NCBI RefSeq assembly: GCF_900129855.1
Contig: NZ_LT670819.1
Span: 744,001 to 808,000 of the forward strand
Source of the DNA: Streptomyces sp. 3214.6
GTDB lineage: Bacteria > Actinomycetota > Actinomycetes > Streptomycetales > Streptomycetaceae
Direction: 5' to 3'
Length of the DNA: 64,000 bases
Every line of letters starts with the position of its first letter. Positions within the stretch are counted from its first letter, which is position 1. Positions 27,598 through 36,428 of the stretch are shown piece after piece. The position numbers and the translations under genes are program-made. The notes under the pieces are model-generated. The model was not told where the DNA came from, did no database searches, and was given only the letters and a program-made list of their open reading frames with translations.

Positions 27598-27625
27598 TTC
27601 GCCAGGGTTTCGCCAGGGTTCGCCA
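27598..27625. repeat. Tandem 11-bp repeat in the divergent promoter region
   Basis: TTCGCCAGGGT occurs twice in a row (27598-27608, 27609-27619), followed by a partial third copy. It lies 62 bp upstream of the NsdA-like start, next to a CCCCGG/CCGGGG hairpin (27573-27592), and could be a cooperative binding site. Confidence 0.55.
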
Positions 27626-27769
27626 CATGGTGTGCCAGTGGGCCATGGGTGTCAGGTAGGAAAGCGCCACCCCGACCCGGTCGCCGAGGGACATTCCCCA
27701 GGGTGCACCCGAAAGGACCGGTCGGGGCAGCGCTTTGACGTCCGGCACACGAAGGGATCTGTTTCGCCC

Positions 27770-28900
27770 ATGTACGCAGCATCGTCCTCCGTGTCCGCCC
27801 CGCCCCGGTCGCTGCACCCCCGCCCGGGCGGCGGCGGCCCCTACCTCGATCCCGCACGGTCGGCGGCGCCCGCGCTCGGCGCGGGTCTGACCCGGCGCCC
27901 CGCGGGGCTCGGCACGCAACCGCTCAGCGGGAGACTCGACTTGTCCGGTCCCCAGGGCGCGCAGCTGCGCACGGCGATCGCGTCGGTGCACCGCATCTGC
28001 CCGGAGTTCGCCCCGGTCCAGGTGCTGCGCCGCAGCGGACGCTCGGTGCTCCTGGTCGGTACGACAGGACGCAGTACGGCCGTCGCCAAGTGTTTACTGG
28101 ACCACTCCCCCGTGTGGGCGGAGCGGATCCGGCACGAAATAGCCGCGTACCGCACGTTCGTCCGGCAGCGCCCCCCGGTTCGGGTGCCGAGACTGATCGC
28201 GGCGGACCCGGACAACTGCACACTGGTGATCGAGCGGATGCCGGGGCGCGTGGCGGCACTGCAGCGGCATCCCACCGAGGCCCCGCCGCGGGCGGACATC
28301 AGGGCGGCACTCGGCGCGATCTGCCGGCTGAACGCCTGGCGGCCGCCGGCGGGGACGTTCGACGCACCGCTCGACTACGCGGCCCGTATCTCCCGCTACC
28401 ACGAGCTGGGTCTGCTGACCGACCGAGACCTCGGCGACCTGCAGAAGCTGCTGCACGGCATCGCGGCCACCGCGGGCCGGCAGGGCATGGGTCAGTTCTG
28501 CCACGGCGATGCCCTCCTGTCGAACATCCTTCTCTCACCGGCCGGTCCAGTGCTGGTGGACTGGGAGCACGCGGGCTGGTATCTGCCGGGCTACGACCTG
28601 GCGACGCTGTGGTCGACGCTGGGTGACGCACCGGTGGCGCGCCGCCAGATCAGCCAGATCGCCCAGTCGGCGGGCCCGGCCTCGCGGGACGCCTTCCTGG
28701 TGAACCTGATGCTGGTCCTGACCCGCGAGATCCGCACCTACGAGACGGCCGTGCAGCGTTCGATGCACGACACGGCCCCGGCCGCGGCCCACCCGGGCGC
28801 CGCGCCGTCCGGCGAGGAACAGCGCCTGCTGCTGCGGCGGCTGCACGACGACTGCCAGCTGGCCCGCCGGGCCGTCCGCGCGGCGGTCGGCACTCGCTGA
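27770..28900 (+). CDS. Aminoglycoside phosphotransferase-fold protein with a TTA codon
   Basis: 376 residues. After a ~60-residue disordered Pro/Gly-rich N-terminus comes an APH/choline-kinase fold: '[22 protein letters not shown]' (phosphate loop and Lys), '[12 protein letters not shown]', the catalytic loop '[37 protein letters not shown]' with HxD and the metal-binding Asp (VDWE). It should phosphorylate a small molecule, but an antibiotic-resistance role is not implied. Leu109 is encoded by TTA (28094-28096). Only a weak, distant GAAGGG ribosome site is visible, so the start is provisional. Confidence 0.82.
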   Translation: MYAASSSVSAPPRSLHPRPGGGGPYLDPARSAAPALGAGLTRRPAGLGTQPLSGRLDLSGPQGAQLRTAIASVHRICPEFAPVQVLRRSGRSVLLVGTTGRSTAVAKCLLDHSPVWAERIRHEIAAYRTFVRQRPPVRVPRLIAADPDNCTLVIERMPGRVAALQRHPTEAPPRADIRAALGAICRLNAWRPPAGTFDAPLDYAARISRYHELGLLTDRDLGDLQKLLHGIAATAGRQGMGQFCHGDALLSNILLSPAGPVLVDWEHAGWYLPGYDLATLWSTLGDAPVARRQISQIAQSAGPASRDAFLVNLMLVLTREIRTYETAVQRSMHDTAPAAAHPGAAPSGEEQRLLLRRLHDDCQLARRAVRAAVGTR

Positions 28901-28905
28901 GGGAA

Positions 28906-28951
28906 CAGAGGTCCGCGGTGCGCCTGAACGGCGGCGCACCGCGGACCTCTG
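28906..28951 (+). terminator. Strong terminator hairpin
   Basis: Perfect 18-bp inverted repeat CAGAGGTCCGCGGTGCGC / GCGCACCGCGGACCTCTG with a 10-nt loop, starting 5 nt past the stop of the phosphotransferase gene. Confidence 0.85.
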
Positions 28952-29108
28952 CGTGTCGTGGACTTCCCTGCCATCGCCAGCGGTGTCTTGACGAGGGAAA
29001 TCGCCCGCTTATGAGCATGATTGACGGGTTGTCGGACAATCGATGACACAGGGCCCTCGTTCGGCCCCCGTGCCCCCGTGTGCCCCGCACACCCCGCCCG
29101 CTCGTCCC

Positions 29109-29114
29109 AGGAGG
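29109..29114 (+). promoter_or_regulatory. Ribosome binding site that fixes a TTG start
   Basis: AGGAGG five bases before TTG at 29120. No ATG or GTG in that frame has comparable spacing, and the signal peptide begins directly after it. Confidence 0.75.
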
Positions 29115-29119
29115 CCGCA

Positions 29120-31078
29120 TTGCGAAAACCCGTCACTCCCCCCGGACCCCCCAGATGTACCCGTAGAGCCGCAGGCGCCATGGCGTCGGCGGCTCTGCTG
29201 CTCCCGCTGCTCGGTGCGGCGCCCGCCACCGCCCAGTCCTCGGCGAACAGCCTCCAGCGGGCCTTCGCCGCCGCTGCCGTCGAGTACCACGTGCCGCAGA
29301 GCGTGCTGCTGGGCGTCTCCTACCTCCAGTCCCGCTGGGACACCCACGGCGGAGCGCCGAGCGTGACCGGCGGCTACGGCCCGATGCACCTCACCGACGC
29401 CCGTACGGCGCTCGCGAGGGACCCGCACCACAGCGAAGGCACGGAGGACGCCCGCGGCGACTCCGCCCGCCCGGCCCTGCACCCGTCCGTGCGGATCCCG
29501 TCGAACGACGAGCTCCCGGCCCGGCTGCGGACCCTGCCGAAAGCGGCGAAGCTGACCGGCCTGAGCGCCGAGGACCTGCGCACGGACCCCGCGGCCAACA
29601 TCGCGGGCGGCGCCGCGCTCCTGGCCGCCGCCCAGCGCGGCCTGGGCGAGCCCCTCAGCAGCGACCCGGCCGACTGGTACGGCGCGGTGGCGCGCTTCTC
29701 GGGCGCGGACGACACCGCCACGGCCGCCGCCTACGCCGACGACGTCTACGACGTGCTGCGCACCGGCGCTGAGCGCCTGACGGACGCGGGCCGGCCGGTC
29801 GCCCTGGCCGCGCAGCCGGACCTGGCCCCGCGGACGGCCCAGCTGCGGGAGACGGGCCTGCGCACGGTGTCCGCGGCGGGCACCGAGTGTCCGACGACGG
29901 TGTCCTGCGAGTGGATCCCGGCGCCCTACGAGCAGTTCGGCGACAACGACTACGGCAACCACGACGTCGGCGACCGGCCCGCCTCGCCGGGCATCAAGTA
30001 CATCGTCGTCCACGACACCGAGGGCGGCTGGGAAGGGGTGCTGGATCTGGTCCAGGACCCCACCTACGTGTCCTGGAACTACTCACTGCGCTCCACCGAC
30101 GGCCATGTCGCCCAGCATGTCAAGGCGAAGGACGTGGCCTGGCACGCGGGCAACTGGTACATCAACGCCAAGTCGATCGGCCTGGAGCACGAGGGTTTCC
30201 TCGCCCTCCCGGACTCCTGGTACACGGAGGCGATGTACCGGTCGTCGGCGCGGCTGGTGAAGTACCTGGCGGCGAAGTACGCCATCCCGCTGGACCGGCA
30301 GCACATCCTGGGTCACGACAATGTGCCGGGCCCGACCTCCGCGTCGGTCTCCGGGATGCACACCGACCCGGGCCCGTACTGGGACTGGCGGCACTACTTC
30401 GAGCTGCTCGGCCGGCCCTTCGCGGCGACGGCCCGCGCGGGCAGCGGCGGGCTGGTGACGATCCGGCCGGACTACACCGCCAACCAGCCGGTGTACACGG
30501 ACTGCGCCGCCGAGGGTCAGACGTGCGCCGTGCACGGTTCCAGCGAGGTGCGGCTGTACTCCGACCACGACGAGAAGTCCGCCCTGATCAAGGACGTCGG
30601 CCAGGGCAGGGTCCCGACGACGGGCGTGAACGACATCTCCTCGCGGGTGTCCACCGGCCAGCAGTACGCGGTCGCCGACCAGTGGGGTGACTGGACGGCG
30701 ATCTGGTACCTGGGCCAGAAGGCCTGGTTCAGGAACCCGGCGAAGCAGCCGTCGGCCGTGCCCGCGGCGGGCCTGGTGGTCACCCCTAAGGACGGCCGCG
30801 ACAGCGTGCCGCTCTACGGCCGCGCCTACCCGGAGGCGTCGGCCTACCCTGCGGGTGTCCCGGCCCAGGCGGTCTCACCGCTGCCGTACACGCTGCCGAA
30901 GGGCCAGAAGTACGTGGCCGGGGACAAGGTGCCGGGTGAGTACTACTACGCGGTCAGCTTCTCCACCGGCTCGCACCGGATGGTCGTCGGTAACGATCAG
31001 TACTACGAGATCCAGTACGGCCACCGGGTGGCGTTTGTGCGGGCCGCGGACGTGAAGCTGATGTCGTCGGCGTCCTAG
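29120..31078 (+). CDS. Secreted N-acetylmuramoyl-L-alanine amidase
   Basis: 652 residues from an unusual TTG codon with a strong AGGAGG. Basic signal peptide with core 'AMASAALLLPLLGAAPATAQ'. The N-terminal helical region ('AFAAAAVEYHVPQSVLLGVSYLQSRWDTH') resembles a transglycosylase/lysozyme-like fold; an amidase_2 (PGRP-type) domain spans about 280-430 with zinc ligands in 'YIVVHDTEGGW', the 'IGLEHEG' motif, and 'GMHTDPGPYWDW' with 'HILGHDNVPGP'. The C-terminal ~200 residues contain SH3-like strands that may bind wall. It cuts the amide between MurNAc and the stem peptide. Confidence 0.9.
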   Translation: MRKPVTPPGPPRCTRRAAGAMASAALLLPLLGAAPATAQSSANSLQRAFAAAAVEYHVPQSVLLGVSYLQSRWDTHGGAPSVTGGYGPMHLTDARTALARDPHHSEGTEDARGDSARPALHPSVRIPSNDELPARLRTLPKAAKLTGLSAEDLRTDPAANIAGGAALLAAAQRGLGEPLSSDPADWYGAVARFSGADDTATAAAYADDVYDVLRTGAERLTDAGRPVALAAQPDLAPRTAQLRETGLRTVSAAGTECPTTVSCEWIPAPYEQFGDNDYGNHDVGDRPASPGIKYIVVHDTEGGWEGVLDLVQDPTYVSWNYSLRSTDGHVAQHVKAKDVAWHAGNWYINAKSIGLEHEGFLALPDSWYTEAMYRSSARLVKYLAAKYAIPLDRQHILGHDNVPGPTSASVSGMHTDPGPYWDWRHYFELLGRPFAATARAGSGGLVTIRPDYTANQPVYTDCAAEGQTCAVHGSSEVRLYSDHDEKSALIKDVGQGRVPTTGVNDISSRVSTGQQYAVADQWGDWTAIWYLGQKAWFRNPAKQPSAVPAAGLVVTPKDGRDSVPLYGRAYPEASAYPAGVPAQAVSPLPYTLPKGQKYVAGDKVPGEYYYAVSFSTGSHRMVVGNDQYYEIQYGHRVAFVRAADVKLMSSAS

Positions 31079-31085
31079 CCGCGCC

Positions 31086-31583
31086 TCAGCCCTGCTGGAA
31101 CAGCTCCGCCGGGAGCGGTTTCAGCAGGGCGTACAGGTCGTCGGTGATGGGGCGGTCCCAGGCGGCGATGGTCACCAGGACGTTGTCGCTGCGGTCGAAC
31201 TGCACGCAGGCGATCCGCCCCTCGGAGAGCTTCAGACGGCGCACGATGAGCAGGTTGTCGCCCTGCATCACCGGCATGTCCTCGGTGCCGACGACGGTCA
31301 CCTCCTCGTCGTTCTCCAGCGCGAGCAGCAGCTGGGCGACCTCGAAGGGGACCTCACCCTCCGCGACCTCGCGGGCCGGTGAGCCCTCGGGCAGATTGCC
31401 GATGATCATCGCGGGGCCGCGGCCGCCGAAGAGGTCGTAACGCAGGAAGACGCCCTGGCAGCTGCCGTCGGGGGCGGGCAGCAGCCCGGCGCCCAGATTG
31501 CCGGGCCAGTCGCCCGGATCCATGGCCAGTACGTCGAAGTCGGGCCCGGCGGGAGTGGCACTGCGGCGGCGGAGGAACGACAT
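31086..31583 (-). CDS. Conserved hypothetical protein
   Basis: 165 residues, beginning MSFLRRRSATPAGPDFDVLA. Composition and alternating strands ('GVFLRYDLFGGRGPAMIIGNLPEG', 'ITDDLYALLKPLPAELFQQ') suggest a compact alpha/beta cytoplasmic protein. It is not assigned to a named family. No ribosome site is evident at the ATG, which may be leaderless. It is convergent with the amidase gene (7-bp gap). Confidence 0.75.
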   Translation of the reverse strand: MSFLRRRSATPAGPDFDVLAMDPGDWPGNLGAGLLPAPDGSCQGVFLRYDLFGGRGPAMIIGNLPEGSPAREVAEGEVPFEVAQLLLALENDEEVTVVGTEDMPVMQGDNLLIVRRLKLSEGRIACVQFDRSDNVLVTIAAWDRPITDDLYALLKPLPAELFQQG

Positions 31584-31819
31584 GCGGCCATGGTACGTGG
31601 CCACCGCCCTTCGGTGGCGCGTGGGAGGGCCGCGGTTCGCCGTTCGGGTGCAGGTCGTCGGCGGCGGGACGCTCCACGCTCGCGGGCCGACGCCGGACGG
31701 CCCGGCCGGAGGCACGCTCACGGCCGGGCGCTCGGCGTGCGGGGGCACACCGGCTGTGGTCGCAACCCACCTGCGGCCGGCTCGGGAACGGCCGACGGTT
31801 CGGTTGCGAGGCCGCGGTG

Positions 31820-32062
31820 TCAGGTCAGGTCGAACTCCCCCTCCCGCGCCCCCGACACGAACGCGCCCCATTCGGCGGGCGTGAAGATCAGGGAAGGGCT
31901 CTGGGGGCGGCCACTGTTGCGCATCGCGATGAAACCCTCGACGAAGGCGATCTGGACATCCCCCCGACCCTGGCTGCTGGACTGCCACTCGGCGTTGCTG
32001 AGGTCCAGCTCCGGCTTGTCCCAGCCCGTGAGCGGCTGCTGCTGGATGGTGCTCTCGGCCAC
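31820..32062 (-). CDS. DUF397-domain protein
   Basis: 80 residues, starting MAESTIQQQPLTGWDKPELD and carrying the DUF397 pattern 'AEWQSSSQGRGDVQIAFVEGFIAMRNSGRPQSPSLIFTPAEWGAFVSG'. In Streptomyces these proteins are usually encoded beside an XRE-family regulator and act with it; here none is adjacent, so this copy is an orphan. An in-frame stop follows 'GEFDLT'. About 235 bp upstream of the preceding gene's start holds nothing recognised. Confidence 0.88.
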   Translation of the reverse strand: MAESTIQQQPLTGWDKPELDLSNAEWQSSSQGRGDVQIAFVEGFIAMRNSGRPQSPSLIFTPAEWGAFVSGAREGEFDLT

Positions 32063-32145
32063 GTCCGTGCTCCTCCCGGTTTCGTCGTCCGCGGGTCAGC
32101 CTAGCGATCGGTCCCGGACGCGGACAGAGCACATGAGGGGGACTT

Positions 32146-33308
<1,163 letters not shown>

Positions 33309-33312
<4 letters not shown>

Positions 33313-34358
33313 CGCGGTTCCCCTTCGAGTACGGCGACCAGGTTCTGCTGGAGACACGGGCCGGAGGTGGCGTGGGCGAGGGCGCGGTCGGACTCGCCGC
33401 GGTGGATGCGGGAGGCGGCCTCGCCGATGCGGATGAGGCCGGCGGCCATCATCGGGTTGGCGGCGAGGGCTCCGCCGGACAGGTTCACCCGCACGCTGTC
33501 GTCCAGCCGCAGGGCTTTGCGCAGGACGACCTCCTGTGCGCTGAACGGGGCGTGCAACTCGGCGGTGTCGACGGGCCGTTCGAAGGCCCCGGCCTTCTCG
33601 GCCGCGAGGCGGGCCGAGGGCGAATCGGTCAGGTCGCGTACGCCGAGGGCGTGGGCCTCGATGCGGTGGTCGATGCCCCTGATCCAGGCGGGCCGGGAGC
33701 ACAGCTCGCGGGCCCGTTCGCCTGCCGCGAGGATCACGGCGGCGGCCCCGTCGCCGACGGGCGGGCAGTCGCCGGTGCGCAGCGGCCGTACGAGGTAGTC
33801 CCCCTGGGGTAGCGAACCCCGTAGCTGGGCCCGCGAGTTGAGGGTCGCGACCCGTCGGCTGCGGGCCCCGATCGCGGCGAGGGCGCTCTCGTCGGTGTCG
33901 CCCGCGTCGATCAGGGCCTGGGCCTGGAGCGCGGCGAGGGCGACGGAGTCGGGCCACAGCGGGGCGACGTAGTACGGGTCCAACTGGCGGGTGAGGACGT
34001 CGCGCACGGAGCCGGGCGAGGACTTGCCGTAGGAGTAGACGAGCGCGGTGTCCGCGTCGCCGGTGAGCAGTTTCGTCCAGGCCTCGTACAGCGCCCATGC
34101 GCCGTCCATCTCGACGTGGGACTCGGAGATGGGCGGCCAGGCGCCGACGCCGTCGAGGGCGAGGGTGAAGGAGAAGGCGCGGCCGGCGAGGTAGTCGCTG
34201 GAGCCGGAGCAGGTGAAGCCGATGTCGGCGGTCTTCAGGCCGGTCCGATCGAGGACGCTGTGCAGGACCGGCATGAGCATCTCGACCTCGGAGAGCTCGT
34301 CGGTGGTGCGCAGGACGTCGGTCTGCGCGAAGGCGACGACGGCGATGTCCCTGGTCAC
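33309..34358 (-). CDS. Second thiolase-fold protein without catalytic Cys
   Basis: 349 residues from GTG (VTRDIAVVAFAQTDVLRTTD). The Cys position is Glu83 in 'SHVEMDGAWAL' and the usual GHP motif is 'AANPMMAAG'. It pairs with the downstream thiolase-like gene; the two probably form a heteromer, as thiolase-like lipid-transfer proteins do. It overlaps the DUF35 gene by GTGA and the next gene by ATGA, implying strict translational coupling and fixed stoichiometry. Confidence 0.82.
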
Positions 34359-35296
34359 AGCAGCTCCTTGTACTGGTCGTAGTCCGCGTCGGGTTCGCCG
34401 GTCGGCCGGTAGTGGTCCGGGTAGCGGCCGCCTTCCGTCCACACGGGTTCGACCCTGAGTCCCATCCGCACCTGGTCGTAGGGGATGCCGCCGATCCGGC
34501 CGTGCAGCGCGAGGTCGGCGCCGTCGAGGGCGATGTGGGCGTAGACGTAGGGGACTTCGATGTCGAGGTTCTTCGCTTTGATGTTGACGATGCAGAAGGT
34601 GGTGACGGTGCCGCCGGGGCCCACCTCCACCTGTTCCGCCGTGGGGACTCCGCAGGTGGGGCAGGCACCCCGGGGCGGCACGTACACCTTGCTGCAGGAC
34701 GGGCAGCGTTCGCCGACGGTCCTGCGGTCGGCGAGGGCGTTGATGTAGGCGGTCTGGGCCCGGCCGGGCGAGTAGGTGTAGTCGAGCCGGGCGGGAGCGA
34801 CGATGCCGCGCACCGCGTCCTCGAACGTGCCGGTCGTGCCCGTGAGTTCGGCCCGTGCGCCGTCGTACGGCTCGAAGCAGGCGATGTCGGTGATGGCTCC
34901 GGTGCGCTCCTCGGCCCAGCGGATCCGCACGCGCATCCCGGTGTGGACGGCGTCGGGGCCGGCGGCGTCGAGGGCGTGCAGGAGTGCGGTGTCGGCGCCG
35001 TCGAGGCGGACGAGCACCCAGGCGAAGGGGGTGGTGAGGGGCTGGCCGCGGCGGGGGGCGTGGTTCCAGGCCCAGGTGGTGACCGTGCCGGTGGGGGCGA
35101 CCTCCACGAGGTCGTGGATCTCCTCGGCGGTGACGGGGTCGTACTCGACGGGAGGCACGAGGACGCGGCCGTCGGCGGTGCGCACGCCCAGGGTGACGCG
35201 CTCGCGCAGGCCGGTGAGAAAGGCGCTCTGGACGGGCCCGACGGACCGCGTGAACGGAAACTCGACGACGAGCGGAGCTTTGAGGACTTCGGGCAT
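34355..35296 (-). CDS. DUF35 OB-fold/zinc-ribbon acyl-CoA-associated protein
   Basis: 313 residues. An N-terminal ~160-residue domain ('MPEVLKAPLVVEFPFTRSVG...VRIRWAEERTGAITDIACFEPYD') may be a second OB-fold/DUF35 or hot-dog-like module. The C-terminal half is a clear DUF35: rubredoxin-like zinc ribbon 'CPSCSKVYVPPRGACPTCG', then the OB-fold ('TVTTFCIVNIKAKNLDIEVPYVYAHIALDG'). DUF35 proteins bind CoA thioesters and activate thiolase-like aldolases. AAGGAGG precedes the ATG. It is followed by both thiolase-fold genes in the operon. Confidence 0.85.
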   Translation of the reverse strand: MPEVLKAPLVVEFPFTRSVGPVQSAFLTGLRERVTLGVRTADGRVLVPPVEYDPVTAEEIHDLVEVAPTGTVTTWAWNHAPRRGQPLTTPFAWVLVRLDGADTALLHALDAAGPDAVHTGMRVRIRWAEERTGAITDIACFEPYDGARAELTGTTGTFEDAVRGIVAPARLDYTYSPGRAQTAYINALADRRTVGERCPSCSKVYVPPRGACPTCGVPTAEQVEVGPGGTVTTFCIVNIKAKNLDIEVPYVYAHIALDGADLALHGRIGGIPYDQVRMGLRVEPVWTEGGRYPDHYRPTGEPDADYDQYKELL

Positions 35297-35328
35297 CGAG
35301 GGCTGCCTCCTTGGGAAGCCGGGGTCGG

Positions 35329-35415
35329 CTGGAGCGCCCAAAAGGGGCGCGGGGCGGGTGACACATGCGGTTCCGCCGCGTGGGTGCGACCAGCCACGAC
35401 GGATCCGCAGCAGGG
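35329..35415. repeat. Streptomyces-type dispersed intergenic element
   Basis: The stretch includes GCGCCCAAAAGGGGCGCGGGG and, further on, TGCGACCAGCCACGACGGATC with an imperfect hairpin (35366-35409). I recognise this 'AAAGGGGCGCGGGG...GCGACCAGCCACGACGG' pattern as a sequence repeated between genes in many Streptomyces chromosomes. It sits between the crotonase and DUF35 genes and could act in transcript processing or termination. Confidence 0.5.
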
Positions 35416-35450
35416 GAAGCGGCGCCACCGACCGCTCACCCGGCGGAGCG

Positions 35451-36251
35451 TCACGCGCGTTTGTAGACGGGTGCCCGCTTCTCCGCGAAGGCGCGTGCGC
35501 CTTCCTTCGCGTCGGCCGTGTCGAACACCGGCCAGCCCCGGGCGAGTTCGGCGGCGAGTCCGTCCGTCTCGGTGAGGTCGGCGCTCTCGTACACCGACGC
35601 CTTGACGGCTTCGACCGCCAACGGGGCGCAGGAGTTGATCCGTTCGGCGATCTCCAGGGCCGTCTCCAGGGCCCTGCCGTCGGGGACGACGTGCCCGACC
35701 AGGCCGATGTCGGCGGCCTCCCGGGCGGTGTAGGGCCGGCCGGTCAGCAGCATCTCCAGGGCGTGGGTGCGCGGGATCTGGCGTTGCAGGCGGACCGTGG
35801 AGCCGCCGATCGGGAACAGGCCGCGCCGTACCTCGAAGAGGCCGAAGGTGGCGGACTCGCCCGCGACGCGGATGTCGGTGCCCTGGAGCATCTCGGTGCC
35901 GCCCGCCACGCAGGTGCCCTCGACGGCGGCGATCACCGGTTTGCGGGGGCGGTGGTGGCGCAGCATCGCCTTCCAGTGCAGGTCGGGGTCGGCCTTGAGC
36001 CGGTCGCGGTACTGCTCCCCCTCCATGCCCTGACCGGCGAGGGCCTTGAGATCCATGCCGGAGCAGAACGCGCCGCCCGCGCCGGTGAACACGATCGAGC
36101 GGACCGAGTCGTCCTCGTCGGCCTCCAGCCAGCCGTCGTACAGGCCGACGAGCATGGCGATCGAGAGCGCGTTCCTGGCTTTGGGCCTGTTGAGCGTGAG
36201 CACGAGTGTGGCGCCTTCGCGCCGCACGGTGAGGTGTTCGGTACCGCCCAT
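35451..36251 (-). CDS. Enoyl-CoA hydratase/isomerase (crotonase) family protein
   Basis: 266 residues, starting MGGTEHLTVRREGATLVLTL. It has crotonase motifs 'NRPKARNALS', the first oxyanion segment 'FTGAGGAFCSGMDLKAL', and the second 'IAAVEGTCVAGGTEMLQGTDIRVA', followed by 'FGLFEVRRGLFPIGGSTVRL'. It hydrates or isomerises an enoyl-CoA in beta-oxidation-type catabolism. GGGGAG precedes the ATG. A palindrome shared with the second acyl-CoA locus lies 65 bp upstream. It is the first gene of the minus-strand part of the locus. Confidence 0.92.
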   Translation of the reverse strand: MGGTEHLTVRREGATLVLTLNRPKARNALSIAMLVGLYDGWLEADEDDSVRSIVFTGAGGAFCSGMDLKALAGQGMEGEQYRDRLKADPDLHWKAMLRHHRPRKPVIAAVEGTCVAGGTEMLQGTDIRVAGESATFGLFEVRRGLFPIGGSTVRLQRQIPRTHALEMLLTGRPYTAREAADIGLVGHVVPDGRALETALEIAERINSCAPLAVEAVKASVYESADLTETDGLAAELARGWPVFDTADAKEGARAFAEKRAPVYKRA

Positions 36252-36316
36252 CGCAGATCTCCCCTCGGAAAGAACGAGAACAGGTTGCAGGAGGCGTGAT
36301 GGCAGTTCAAGGGTTT

Positions 36317-36333
36317 TCTGACAGTCAGTCAGA
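36317..36333. promoter_or_regulatory. Shared palindromic operator, copy 1
   Basis: TCTGAC-AGTCA-GTCAGA is a perfect dyad in the divergent promoter between the crotonase and acyl-CoA ligase genes. The same TCTGAY-N5-GTCAGA pattern recurs at 49905-49921 in front of the second acyl-CoA locus. Confidence 0.7.
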
Positions 36334-36428
36334 TTTCTTCGCGGGAACCCTTCCCACTTGCCGCGCCCTTTGCTCTGATGACCGGCGAACCGTCGGGAGA
36401 ACCAGGCCCCGTGAGGTCAGGAGGAGCG

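Noticed and set aside
29029..29039. TTGTC-G-GACAA dyad upstream of the amidase
   Set aside because: Short, isolated and with a 1-bp centre; expected by chance at this frequency.
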